Shown piece after piece: positions 12,126 through 23,858 of a stretch of DNA of 64,000 nucleotides. The position numbers were made by a program, and so were the translations under genes. The DNA comes from Siderastrea siderea (taxonomy: Eukaryota > Cnidaria > Anthozoa > Scleractinia > Rhizangiidae). Where the stretch lies: NCBI GenBank assembly GCA_964030785.1, contig OZ034979.1:36754484-36818483 (forward strand). The letters run 5' to 3'. Every line of letters starts with the position of its first letter. Within the stretch, counting starts at the first letter, position 1. The notes under the pieces are model-generated. The model was not told where the DNA came from. It did not search any database and was given only the letters and a program-made list of their open reading frames with translations.

Positions 12126-14289
12126 TCTTCATTTTGCATTGCTTGGTTACGTAAGTGTTCAGAACAGAAATGACCTTGGATCCAACAAAACATAATGCAA
12201 CAGCAACTAAGACTGATTAAGAAGGATTTTGAAATACGTCAAATACTGTGGTATTTACACCGAAAAATTTCTTTTCTGTTGCGGGAAATTCATAATTGAC
12301 TCCATGAGAACTCCACAATGGCTACATAAGTGAGTTTGTTTGTTTGTTGCCTACAAATACCCGATACTTATAACTAATAACAGACGAATGCCGAGGCTAT
12401 ATAAATTTAGTTTTCCCCTTTGTTTCTTAGCTGTTCTAATTCATTTTGCTGATGCCCTTACCTATATTTTTATATTTGTTTTTGCCACTGCACAAACTAT
12501 CGACGTAGCTTTGTTTGCCTGCAGCTCTAGTTGTCACATACTGAATAATAGGAATCAGTAAACTTTTCAAGTAATAAAATTTTTTTATCAAGCTTTTCTT
12601 TTCTTCTACCGTCTTGTGTAGTTGAATAAGGGGACACAATTGTCGGCTAGAAGAGAACAAAAGTCAAGATTACTTCAAGTGCGCTTTCACTCATTTGTTG
12701 TGTCTTTCGGGTCCAAGACATTTTATCTCACGAAGCAGTGTTCTCTTTCTACGCGAAGTAACTTTACGGCTTTAATCCCCGAGTTTTAATTGCTTTCACA
12801 TAGAGGAAAATACCAGTGCTTGTTACTCATATATAGTTAATATGCATTCTGTTGTAAAGATCTCTCAAAAGATTCAAGTTTCCCCACTTCGAAAATTATC
12901 ACACAACACCCTCTGAGTCCAAAAAGTCATGTCTACGTACGTACATCCACACCGAAACATATATCACTCGCAGCTGATTAATGCAAAACTCACAAAACAC
13001 AACCAATAAAACATAAGAGAAAACAACATTTTTGACTGAATTAAGAGCAAATCTTACAACTCGACAAACAAAGAAAGGGGACCATCATGTTTTGCTGGCA
13101 TTGCTTTAGGGGTGCTCACTTGAAATCGTTTAATTTAAGTGAGGATTTCCTTTATTACACGCGTTAGATCAACGAAATTTTACTAACCTTGCGGTTTTTG
13201 AATCAAGACGGTCGCTTCGGAAGCCACAAGCAGGAAATATGAGCAAAAAGTGAACGAAGCAGAAAGTGCTAGCATAGCACTCGAGGTTTTCATTTTGAAA
13301 CCTTGGTAAAATGCAACGTTGTTTTAAGGTTTTATGTCGGTATAAACAAGCCAAGCGTCTGTAGCAGGAGTAGGTCTTCTCGCCTGGAGCTTCGACACCG
13401 AAACTGATTCGTTTACCCTGCTACCAGGGACTTGATTGGAGTGATTGTTTGATTGACAACGTACCTTAGTTATGGTCTGTCTGTCTCATGACATTATGAG
13501 ATATATAAAGAGTATAGTTTCCTTGTAATGCGGTCTGTGGACTCTTAATCACAAGGGTAGATCTAGAAGAGAGCGCCGTGTTAAGTGATAACTTATTCTT
13601 ATTTCCTGAATGAGTCTGGCTACGTCAATTGCAACATATGTTGTTAGTTAAACTTACACGAGCTCGCTCCTTTTAGGGGCAATAAAGACAGTCATCTCTT
13701 ACTTGATATTACTCAGTTATTTCACTGGAGTACTATCGTAAGCAAAAATGTTGGTCATTTTTTGCTATCAATAAAAATAGTCGTGCAGTTAGATATTTTA
13801 TGATCTTGGCTGACCTGAAATCCCTTGAGTTATTCAGATTTCTCAGCTTCCAAAAAAAAAGCTAACCCTCTTATTACCCTCTTAATCTTAGCATTTTGAG
13901 TTGCAGACACACTTGTCATGAATTAGTGTAACATGTCGTTACACTATCTCCAGGGAAATAATTAATTTTGCGTCTTCAGGCCTGGACTTCGACGTATAAC
14001 TTTTTTATTTTCTGTGAAACGTCTTATGGTAGTACTATTCTGTACCGGCTACAAGAGGAGAATTAATTGAAAATAGCTAACATGTTTTTTCACTCGATTC
14101 AGTGGCAGACAACTTTGATTCGGTAGGAGCCATCCGGCTCCATATCTTATCATTTTATTTGATTTAAATGGTCCGACTAACTTGGTTGTCGAACTGATTT
14201 CCGACCGGAAAATCGATTTTCCGGGGAATAAATAACTTGTCATTGCTTTTCAGCTCCTATCAAGCAATATCGCTTAAGCACAAGATTGA

Positions 14290-15340
14290 CGAACTTGTAA
14301 CCTCTCCAGTTGGAAACACCTTGTTTAGTACAGCATAATAACCAAGAAAGGACTGCTCAGTAGCTTTCATTTAAATGGACATGTCTTGAATTTCATCCAT
14401 AGACTCAAATTTAAGTTAGAATCACCTTGTACACCGTAATACACAGCCCCACACTGAAAGTACTGCTCAGTAGCTTTCATTTGATTGGATATGCTTTGGT
14501 ATTTCATCCACAAACTCAAAATTTAGAACATTGTACTGCGCGATAAACAGTACCACATGAAAGTACAACTAAGTAGTTTTCATTTGAATGGTCACACTTA
14601 ATTAAAGTTTTATCTACAGACTCAAAAGATAGAACCACCTTGTAAAGCTTGATAAACAGTACCACAGGAAAGTGCAGCTAGGTAGCTTTCATTTGAATGG
14701 TCACACTTTAGGATTTTATCCACAGACTCAAAAGCTAGAACCACCTTGTCAAGTATAATAAACAACACCCCAGGAAAGTAATGCTCAGTAGCCATCATTT
14801 CATGGTCGTACTGTAGGATTTTACTGACAGATTCAAAAAGTAGAATCGTCTTGTACAGCATAATAAACAGCACCACAGGAAAGTACTGCTCAGTAGCTTT
14901 CATTTGAATGGTCACACTTTAGGATTTCATCCACATACTCAAAAGTTAGAACCACCTTGCACAGCATAATAAACAGCACCACAGGAAAGTACTGCTCAGT
15001 AGCTTTCATTTGAATGATCACACTTAAGGACTTCAACCACACTGATTTTCATACGTCAGGACCATATTGTACAGCATAATAAACAGCACCATAGGAAAGT
15101 ACTACTCAGTACTACTAGCTTTTATTTCAATGGTCACTTGAATGGTAGGAGAATTTCACTGATCCACAGAGTCACTGAAATGTGAGAACCACAGTTCCAT
15201 TTTTTTTTCATTTGAACGCCGTGAACTGATTACATTTTAAAATTTCAGCCAAAGACCAATATGTAACTGACCTTGTACAGCATAATAAACGGTTCCACAG
15301 TTAAATGCTATTCAGCTTTCATACACGTTGATTCATTCCT
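14290..15340. repeat. Minisatellite, ~105-bp unit, 8-9 copies
   Basis: Successive units share CAGCATAATAAACAG, ACCACAGGAAAGT, CTCAGTAGCTTTCATTT and GAATGGTCACACTT, with landmarks near 14356, 14464, 14570, 14675, 14785, 14890, 14995 and 15105. Divergence rises toward both edges. The open frame on the minus strand is only the repeat translated. Confidence 0.85.
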
Positions 15341-18300
15341 CAGATCCTGAAACACACGTCGGGTATCGATGTGTGAGCCTATACCAGTTGGCACTGATTT
15401 TAGGAATTCCCCTACAGAGTTGATGTTTTTTTTAACTTTTGTCAGGGGTACCCAACGAGAGAATTTTAGCAAAATAATTAAAGTATCATTTTCTACTTTC
15501 TTAGATTGGCATATTTGTGTAAGCTAACACAGATTGATCTGTTCGGAGTTGTAAGCTGAAAATTTAGGCCGCAGAAAATTTAAGAGCAGAATCCTATTCG
15601 CCGAATTTCTGAGCTGTTGACAGCTCTCCGAAAATGCTAGCTTGACTTACAGTTTACATTCTAAACGACAAATTTTTCCCTCCGAAAGCAATAGGAATTA
15701 ATCAGTCCGCCCTTGTTACGAAAGTCTGGTGATGTTTTGGCAAAGAAATCTCTGTTTTACACTGAAACTAAATCCGAATTTAGGCCTTCCGAACAGATAT
15801 TCCACGAAACAAGCCGTTGCGTGGCGGCCCCTGTTTTGCATCAGACTTGTTACTGTATTCACAAATTAGTACCATGGTTTACGTTCTGAGGTGCTATCTA
15901 CATTTCCTAAACAACGTGGTATGCTTGAAGAAGAACACACTTGATGGAAAAAAAGGAAACTTCAACGAAGCACCTTCCTTTGGCTTATATGTCTCTGTAC
16001 ATCATGTTCATGACATGAGTTTCTCCTTGTAACTTTATATCCGTGTTACCTTTGCATCATCCCACTGAATTAAGAAAATACAACTCTACTTTTGTGGCTT
16101 AAGTCCTCGAGTTTAATTCCCGTAAAAATCTAGCTCTGAAGAGGCTATTTTCAAGTAATAAAGGTTATTAGCTCATTACGTAAAAGGTTAATGCAAGATA
16201 TTTTAAGGGCGACATTCTTCTATCAAATTTTATCAAAGCTTGCTCGGATCTGCAATTTGGACCTTTAGACTGCAGATATGTGTTTAGATAGTAAACATTA
16301 CATGATTACAGCTGTATATTCATTTTATAGGCGAGTATACAATTATTCGATCTCAGTCGAATCATGGAATGATACATGAGGGAATCACAGCCAGGCAAGC
16401 CAAACACTTTGAAAAACACGCGACTGTTTACTGCGGTATACGGCAACAATCGGTTAAAAAAACCCTGAAAAACCTGTTCAAAACAGCATTTCAAAAGTCT
16501 GCACCTGCCCGTAGTGCGAGCGGCTTATTGTTTTCACGCACTAGGCACTAGTTTAATTATTTCCTGCACTAGAGCAGGTCACATGGTTACACTTTTTCCC
16601 GCACTTATCATGGGACCATGCGTCAGGTATGATTCTAGTTTTGCTTCAAGTTCTGATTGGCTTCATTGCCTTGTTTGTGTTTGTGGTCATTGGGCAAGTG
16701 CAGATTATTCTGGTTTGATTTTATCACAGTTATTGGGAAATCACTCCATTTTAAATCATTGTGACATTTTCTGTTAGCTCTCTGTTTGTGAACCGTCTCA
16801 GCCAAAAAACCTCGTGTACTCGCTACCAGACATTGCTAGTCGTTTTCGCCCAGTCGGTAACTCCAAAAAGATGCCACAAAATAACACCAACGGACGAAAA
16901 AGCATAAAAGGAGACCATACAACTCATGGATACACAGGTCAAGGGTACTAGAACTGTACACTATTTACACATGGCGTTCCGAACCAATAATCAACATGAT
17001 AATAAGTCATCCAGACAAAATAAGGACGACTTCTTTGCAAACCGAGGAGATCCCCAAACAAGTGCAGAAAAGTTTATATGCCGTTAATGTCTGGAACACG
17101 CTTTAAAATGTTCCGCAGACGATTGCGCTACCATAAAGGCTATGGTTTCTAATAGAAGCAAAGATTTTCGCACGTATGGTATTCATAACGCAAAGTTCAA
17201 GTTCAAACGGGTTGAATTGGTTGCCATAGTTGGAAAAGGCAAAGCGAGAGAAACCACATTACTACATCTCCTGAGCGGACGAATAGTGTGTGGATCCAGG
17301 CAGGTAAGGGTGTAGTGAAATGCAATAAGTTGCCATGGCGACCTCGTCTGCAAAGCGCATAGCCGAGTAGCCTGCGAATACAACCCCTTCTCATCGCTCC
17401 CGGCCGCAGGGGGCACTGTATTCGCAGGCTAATAGCCGAGGGAACATGATTTTTGTTAGGCCAAATTAGTTTTATGGGATTACGCCAGTAAGTCAGGTCT
17501 GTGTGTGAGTTTCGTTGCACCATGGATGTTTGCCTGTGACTAGCTTAGAGAAAAGGCTCAAGGGAACTCCGAAAACTTAATTCCTATGTATATAAATTTG
17601 CACGAATTACGTGCCTACATGGCCTTTGGTGAAGCGTTTCTAACATTTAATTCATGCGTTGCTCATTCCATCGTTTCTGATTTCCAAGGAACACTTATTT
17701 GTTGATGGTGCGAGGAAAGACAAACTTCAAGAGAGATACCCCGGTAAAATTGCCTACCTCTCTTAGTTCACGCTGCCTCATTATGGAGAACTCACCTTGA
17801 GAGAGATCGCGCACTTCCTGCCTTAATGAGAATACCAAAGAATGCAAGCTACACGTTTGAACGATTAGAGCAAGTAACTTGTGAGATATTCATGAAAAAT
17901 AAGGGGGGGAGGTGGAGGGAATTCCCAAGGAAAAGGGGAGAGGGAAAGAGAATTCGGGGAAAGTTATACTTACGAAAGTGGGTGGAGTAAGGCTATTTGA
18001 ACTGAGTTTTCAGATTTTTTTCCAATTTGGTTTTAGATGAAGCTAACCTCTGTGGCTGACAAGACGTCCGGTGAATCAAACAACAAGAATTTCACTGAGT
18101 GGCAGGTTTGATTTTGAACAGGATTAGCAAACAAGCCACGATCCGGCCATAACGTAGATCGGAGGTTTAATGCAATTCCTAGGAAACAAAGGCTTTCATG
18201 TTTACGGGAGGAGCACGAAAATCCTCCCGGATGCATGCGCAGTGAATAGTGTTTTATGCAACCGGATCCAAGACTGTGAATTTTCATGGCTCTTACATCG

Positions 18301-18401
18301 GCGGCCAGCTTCATCCAGGGTCATTCGTATACTACTAATTTGGTTTTAAGTTTTGGCAAGAGGAACTTTCCATTCTAACAGTGGAACTATTTGATTTTCA
18401 G
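15341..18401. other. Non-coding host DNA
   Basis: No supported gene. A small hairpin occurs at about 17365-17434, with TAGCCTGCGAATACA and its inverted copy TGTATTCGCAGGCTA, probably a MITE relic. The open frames in this stretch have no domain-like content. Confidence 0.5.
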
Positions 18402-18474
18402 AACGTCTAATCTGCTAAGCACTGCACTGTTATCACCAGACCTCTTGCTATCTTTTTGGACGAACAAATCACAG
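18402..18474 (+). CDS. Possible host exon
   Basis: An open segment of 73 bp flanked by a good acceptor (TTGATTTTCAG) and a good donor (CACAG|GTAAGAAAAG). Its product is not recognisable. It might belong with the candidate exons at 20361 and 21739, but the linkage is a guess; RNA evidence would be needed. Confidence 0.25.
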
Positions 18475-20360
18475 GTAAGAAAAGTAAGTTGACAGAAGGG
18501 ACCTAGGTAGCTTTCTCCAGAAAAGCTGATTAGAAGTTCAAATTTTGGAACGAAAAATATTTTTATTTAAAAGTGGAAGTTACAAGTTGAGTGTAATCGA
18601 TTGTTCAAACGGGGACACTGAGGGGAACTCTTCACATTCCTGCAGTAAAAAGCCGGTCAAACTACTGCCAAGAATTAAAAGTCGTGTCGTCATTTTTGAA
18701 ATCTGAAAACCCCTTCAGTGAGACTTTATTTTTATGGCTCATTTGTGGTCGTATTACTTGGGGTTCCACCTCTATAGCCTGCTGTACATTGCGCTATTAT
18801 CTTACAGTATAAACATCGCTTGTATCCATTTAATGCATGCGCGCAATCCAATCGAATCTATTGTATGGTATTTTCTTTTATCATATGACCCGTACGGACC
18901 CACGCGCAATTTCCTTTGAAAACCATATGGAAAAAAGTCCCGTATGAGGGCCGTACGCCTCGCTCTAGCAGGGCCGGAAAAAGCCGTACGGCCCTACTAG
19001 AAAAGCATACGGCCCCGCTACTGCCGCAAGATGACGGGATTGGAACCAGTTGATTCCACAGCTTTGTATTCAGATGAACGATAGTTAAGATTTTTCTAAA
19101 AAGCAAAGAATGTCCAACATGTTTATTAAAACTTTACTATCCAGAAAGCGATGTAGTTTGCAGGCGCAAAAATTAAAACAAAACGTGTTTAAATTTGGCA
19201 AATGATGAAGAAATACTCCTGACAACAACAATAAAATCGAACTAAAAGCCGTCAAAAACTGAAACAACATAATCGGACAAAGACGTATCCTGGTTTGAAG
19301 TCATGATAAACATTGAAGAAAAAATGCAAATGCGAAGTAAACTCAAATTTCTTTTTCTGCTGCGTAATTTTTAAATCACAACAAACAAAATGCGAGTACA
19401 TGTTTACGACTAACCTGGCAATGACACAGTTTCCCGCTTGTTTTCACGAAGCATTTTAAGCACAATTTGGACATCAACTGTAATGCAGAGCTCAACATCG
19501 TCGAGGAACTAGCGAATTCAAGGACTAAGCAGCAACAGCAGACGTTCATGAATCCTACGATCCGTGGTAAACTAAACAACTTGAGGCCGAAGGGAAACGA
19601 AGCGTAGCAAAATACTGAACTGCCTGTACAATCCCTTTCCAAGTCTTTATGTAGTTTCATAAATTAAGATCTAATGTTGTTTTTAACATCCAAAATCCTT
19701 GGTGGAAAATTAATTAATCCTCTCGTTCAAACCAATTGTGAATTTCGGCTCAGAAGAAACGTCGCTAAGTTGTTCAATCAGGATAAATTCAGTCTCCGCT
19801 GAGAGATGGGCACGACTAGCCGAAACGTCGTGCAAATTCTTTGTTGTAGTCCTTCATAAACGTTTCCTTCGAAATTTCTACTAACTGCAATCGTGTACGA
19901 GGAATTTAGTCGGATTTAAATCTTCTTGGAATGGAGCTAAAACTCGGAGATTTGGTTGACAATTTTAACAGAAGTTCAAAAATTTTGTACGCACATCGCA
20001 GTTCAAATGCACTTTACTGGCTTCCCAAACAAATTACAAGCTACCATTGGCTTTTCAAAATGCGCGCGAAACGGGCCGCCGCGTCTGTATCCACGAAAGA
20101 AAGACAAAAAAAAATTCAGTGGTCATATGATAAAATGCTTATTGACTGAGTTAGGTCGGGCCGGACGGGAAAATATTTGGCTCTCGGTCAGGACGCACGG
20201 ACCTCGCTGCGCTTGGTCCGTACGTCCTGACCTCGAGCCAAATATTTTCCCGTCCGGCCCTCCCTCTCAGTCAATAAGTACATATTATTTCCCTGAAAGT
20301 GAAAATGATAATGATTACTACCCTGATTCGTGTCGGGTTTGAGCCCGGCTTCGTCCATAG
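18475..20360. other. Non-coding host DNA with two foldback elements
   Basis: Contains an imperfect palindrome at about 18885-19012 built on CGTACGG/CCGTACG words and a near-perfect hairpin at 20137-20278. I see no convincing exon. Confidence 0.5.
20137..20278. mobile_element. Near-perfect hairpin element
   Basis: The arms TTATTGACTGAG and CTCAGTCAATAA frame about 140 bp that fold back almost completely, including CCAAATATTTTCCCGTCCGG and its complement on the left. It is a MITE or hairpin insertion with no coding capacity. Confidence 0.7.
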
Positions 20361-20482
20361 AAATCCTGGACATTCTAAGACGCCTTTGCGATAATGGACA
20401 CTTGGTGCCGGTTATAGCAACACAGTCCTTGCCGAAGAAAACAACTCAATTCATCGACCAGTTAGTTCTTGCTGATAAACAG
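20361..20482 (+). CDS. Possible host exon
   Basis: A 122-bp segment that stays open in one frame (reads ILDILRRLCDNGHLVPVIA...) between an acceptor-like CGTCCATAG and a strong donor AAACAG|GTATGTAAG. The composition looks protein-like and helical, but no domain is identified. It could be part of a plus-strand gene with 18402 and 21739. Confidence 0.3.
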
Positions 20483-21738
20483 GTATGTAAGAAATATAGC
20501 AATTTATTCGCGATGAATTCCAAAACGTTAATAAAAATGAGAAAAATGCACTATTCTTTAAGTTTGTTGCAAGAACGGAACGGTAAATGAAAAACACTCA
20601 AGCCATAGGCTATCCACGCACCGTGACTCGAGCCACAGAGATCCCACAATACCATAGCTCAACGCAATTTCCATAGCATGAAGCATCTAGGAATATTATT
20701 ACAACCGCCTCTGCGTATAAGATGCTAATCCATCGCAGCGTTACTTTCAGAAATTGGTGGGTACGCTCTAAAAACTAGGACATAAGTGCTATTTACCTTT
20801 TTCATGGAAAATTCCATCTACGGATATTATCAACTGAATTTTATAAAACCAAACTTAAAGTTAGCCCTTTGACCCATCTCAGCAAGCATGGGTAGCAAAT
20901 TAAAGGGAATGGGATACGTCCGCACACAAGGTAAGACAACCTAATCAACTAAACAGAACTCAGGAGTTTTACATGCAACAGGCGCAAAGTGAGAGAAAAC
21001 GCGTGTGACAAAAACACAATTAGTGTTGCCTTGAGAAAGTGCATGACGTGAATTTTATTTTGCTGTTGTTGTTTTTTGTCTGCCGCAGAATGTATTAGAC
21101 AAAAGGAAAGTAAACCAATCAGATGAAACATATCTTCTTTTTAAACAATCGCGAGTTGCGCATCTTTTTTCGTTCCTTGCACTGTTGTGTATTTTTGCTT
21201 CGAGTTCTAGTTTGTTTGTTGTCCTAGATGCTTGTTTGTTATCGGTCAGATTTGCTGTGAAAACTTCTCTACTCTAACAAATAACATTACGGATGTCAAC
21301 TTTTTTATTAGCCTAATAACCCACCTTCAATTGCTATAGGTAATTTACGACGGCAATTCTGCAAGACCTTGTGACCTTTACAGAAGAGTTTCGGGGAATG
21401 GACATGAAGAAAGGAAGGGCTTCGCAGGCATGTTATAATGAAATTTTTTTGCATTTGTCTTTGTCGACCTGTACTTTAATACTTCCAGCCTTACAAGTTA
21501 TAAATATTTTAAATTCCCTTAATGATCATTATACACATATTTATGCAAACCAACTGCTACGATGGCAAAATAATCCCAAGTTTATTTCATGTTATTCTCC
21601 TGTTATTTCTGTTTGAAGTATTGTTTACTGGGCAAAATTTTTTCACATGCACTCTGTATTTGTTTTCCTACGATTTCGAATTCTACATTACACATTGATT
21701 CTTGTGGACCTTTCCGATTTCTCAAGAAACTGTTTCAG

Positions 21739-21865
21739 ATATTCTTCAAAGGAAAAAGATAATAGCGGCCATGATGGCAGAAAAGCGTGTCAAAACAGTT
21801 ACAGAAATAGATGCTGTCCATACGAACAAAACAAAGAAAAATATTATGTCAAACCAGCAAAACAG
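21739..21865 (+). CDS. Possible host exon
   Basis: A 127-bp open segment (…QRKKIIAAMMAEKRVKTVTEID…) after AACTGTTTCAG and before AACAG|GTATAG. It is lysine-rich and helix-prone; no family recognised. Confidence is low, because the polypyrimidine tract is weak and no neighbouring exon confirms the phase. Confidence 0.25.
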
Positions 21866-22283
21866 GTATAGCAAGATACAATTTCGTGTGTGTAGAAATG
21901 TTTATGTTTAAATTGTTCATATTCAATCGAAGTGTGTACCTCTTATAATCATAACTAGGTGTCTTGCTTTTCAGCAAGGATTACAATGGACACTGTGCCA
22001 GACTGATTGTAATAGACTACAGAGCCTCGTTATCATACACCCTAGGACAAAGTTTATACCTGCCAATTGTATTCTCCATATTTGGATTAACCGCTAGCAT
22101 TGTTTATTGGCAATCAGATGCACCACTTCTTGTAATGACGGCTTACTGCGGTTCGTCTATCCCTAGTCTTCTTGTGTCGGCTCCGTTCTTCTGAACCGAA
22201 TCAATAGGAGCCTGGAGGTGAGTTTCGAAAACTGCCTTCTGCTTTTCTCAAAAAGCCGAAGAACACAGTTTAAAACACAAGAA

Positions 22284-22289
22284 AACAAC
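22284..22289. other. Target-site duplication, left copy (AACAAC)
   Basis: Six bases AACAAC directly before the virus end; the same six follow the right end at 43551-43556. A 6-bp duplication is the hallmark of Maverick/Polinton integration. Confidence 0.95.
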
Positions 22290-22686
22290 AGTAGTAAGTC
22301 GGGCTCACATAGGCAAAATGGAGGCTTCTGATTGGTTCTCGTTGTTGCTAACCGGAAATACAACCGCTGACCATTGGGTTGCTAAGGGCTTGCGGGCTCA
22401 ACCGGAAGTGCCCGCAAATGACGTCACCGGAACCGGAAGTGACCGGAAATGTGGTGGAATTAAGAAAAGAGAGGACATTTCGTGACGCTGACATGACGTG
22501 CCCTCTAGCTAGGGTGGGAAACCGCTGACCAGGGGTAGAAAAGGGATGGACGGCTCAGGATGGGGCAAAACCGCTGAGTAATGCGGGCTCAGAGTCCAAA
22601 GTCCAATTCAGGCACCGGGGGAGGTCCTTTTACTGCAAAAAAAAAGAAAGACGCCATGTTGGAAAACAAAAAATAATTTAATCCAG
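22290..22686 (+). repeat. Left terminal inverted repeat
   Basis: About 397 bp, matching the reverse complement of 43103-43550. It is about 50 bp shorter because one GGTCACGTGATTT...GGGCTCAGA block of the right end is absent near 22460. It contains a CRE-type TGACGTCA (22419-22426), several CCGGAAGTG (ETS-type) words, and alternating AACCGCTGA and GGGCTCA words. The last bases (TTTAAT, complement ATTAAA) can serve as a poly(A) signal for the minus-strand gene that ends at 22722. Confidence 0.92.
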
Positions 22687-22721
22687 ACTGGGTGTTACAA
22701 GTGATTGTCTTACAAAGAGTC

Positions 22722-23561
22722 CTAAGTCCAAATAGGTGACGACATGGGATTCAAGGCTTCCATGTGTGGAATGACTTCGCTTTGGGTGTTGCTAAGAAAA
22801 TGGGGCATTTTGCTGCTGTGATCACCAGGCTTGTAGAGTGTTCCCCAGAATCCTTCAACGGCTCCAGCGTCTCCATGACAAATACCATACCACAGAGGAT
22901 TGTGTGTCCAGATACGTTCCACTTCTTCCACAAATTTGAGGTCTTCTTTCCATTGTTGAGGATCGATGAGTTCAATGACTGAGATGGAATGGCCTTGTGA
23001 GCAGAAAGGACAATCGATGATTGGATGATGACTCTTTCTCCAGTTGTCGGCACAGGCTACATGACAGGCTTGTCGGCAGCAGGCCAAAATGGTTTGTTGG
23101 GTGGCAGGTGCCTTACAGATTATACACGGGAAGGTGGGGGGAGGATTCAAGGCTTTCATGTGTGGAATGACTTCGCTTTGGGTGTGGCCAAGAAAATGGG
23201 TTACTTTGTGGGCATCAGCCGCGTTGAAGAGTGTTCCCCAGAACCCTTGGTCGCTTCCCCAGAATCTTTGGTCGGTTCCCTCGTATTGATGACAGATACC
23301 ATACCGCAGAGGATTGTATTTCCAGATACGTTTGACTTCTTCCACAAATTTGGGGTCTTCTTTCCATTGTTGAGGATTGATGAGTTCAATGACTGAGATG
23401 CAACGCCATTGTAAGCAGTAAGGGCAATCGATGATAGGATGACGACTTTTTCTCCAGCGGGTGGCACAGGCTACATGACAGGGTTGTTCGCAGCAGGTCA
23501 AAATGGTTTGATTGGTGACAGGTTCCTTACAGCTCACACACACTCCGGGCTTAGCCATCAT
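22722..23561 (-). CDS. Tandem RING-like zinc-finger protein
   Basis: A 279-residue protein, starting at the ATG at 23561 and intact. It has two near-copies of one zinc module: CVSC..CC..PCHVAC..W(R)KS.HPIIDCPYC near residues 8-51 and CIIC..CC..ACHVAC..DCPFC near 145-187, each followed by a similar ~80-residue tail (SVIELI.PQQWKED..FVEEV.RIW). The spacing is RING or RING-variant, so a ubiquitin-ligase role is plausible but unproven. The DNA of the two halves is also similar, so the gene grew by internal duplication. It is divergent from the gene at 23859, with a TATA box at 23640-23646 on its strand. Its position at the left end facing outward suggests an early or accessory gene that acts on the host. 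Confidence 0.75.
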   Translation of the reverse strand: MMAKPGVCVSCKEPVTNQTILTCCEQPCHVACATRWRKSRHPIIDCPYCLQWRCISVIELINPQQWKEDPKFVEEVKRIWKYNPLRYGICHQYEGTDQRFWGSDQGFWGTLFNAADAHKVTHFLGHTQSEVIPHMKALNPPPTFPCIICKAPATQQTILACCRQACHVACADNWRKSHHPIIDCPFCSQGHSISVIELIDPQQWKEDLKFVEEVERIWTHNPLWYGICHGDAGAVEGFWGTLYKPGDHSSKMPHFLSNTQSEVIPHMEALNPMSSPIWT

Positions 23562-23639
23562 GGTCAATCACTTGTTGGGCTTCTGGACTAATGTCTAGAT
23601 CATCCATGGGTTTGAAAACATGGAATGGGACGATAGTTT

Positions 23640-23646
23640 TTTTATA
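23640..23646 (-). promoter_or_regulatory. TATA box for the RING-like gene
   Basis: Reads CTCTATAAAAA on the minus strand, about 80 bp upstream of the start at 23561. Confidence 0.55.
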
Positions 23647-23776
23647 GAGAAACAAAGGGTCAAGTGGGAGGGTGATGAACCAATGAGAGGGAGTCATCCT
23701 ATGGTCCTCAGGAGGGGGCGGGAGGACTCCCCTCCCCCCTCCTTAGATGGACCAGGATGCATTGCGTGGAATGGGG

Positions 23777-23782
23777 TATATA
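23777..23782 (+). promoter_or_regulatory. TATA box for the gene at 23859
   Basis: GGGGTATATAGG on the plus strand, about 80 bp upstream of the ATG at 23859. Together with the opposite TATA at 23640 it makes a divergent promoter. Confidence 0.55.
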
Positions 23783-23858
23783 GGTCAAGCGAGGCCCCAG
23801 GACACCACTCCTAGCTTTGAGTTCTGTCTGTGCGGACTTTTGTCAGTTGAGGGAAAAA

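Larger units (their letters stand above)
7614..13187 (-). other. Intron of copy A with insertions
   Basis: Intron of about 5.6 kb, against 3.0 kb in copy B. Much of it aligns with 60229-63204, but a block from about 7770 to 9995 is missing from copy B, so it was gained here or lost there. It also holds a CA microsatellite, (AAAT)n runs near 10750-10805 and a SINE. No other exon is needed, because the flanking exons join in phase. Confidence 0.5.
6887..13293 (-). pseudogene. Type I membrane protein gene, copy A (frameshifted before the TM segment)
   Basis: Minus-strand two-exon gene matching copy B at 59519-63310. Exon 1 (13293-13188) encodes an N-terminal signal peptide starting MKTSSAMLAL and ends at a good donor (CGCAAG|GTTAGT). 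Exon 2 starts at 7613 after an acceptor (TTATTTTAG). The join is phase 1 and leaves the frame open, giving a Ser/Thr/Asn-rich ectodomain. A dibasic RRIKR site follows the signal region; copy B lacks it. Close to 7060 the frame shifts relative to copy B and ends soon after, so the membrane segment and the basic tail (VRQRRRGK) survive only in another frame, to 6887. If expressed, it would be a shortened, probably secreted form. The family is not recognised. Confidence 0.6.

Noticed and set aside
22764..23396. Plus-strand frames with shared peptides opposite the RING-like gene
   Set aside because: Antisense shadows of the duplicated gene; the similarity comes from the duplication.
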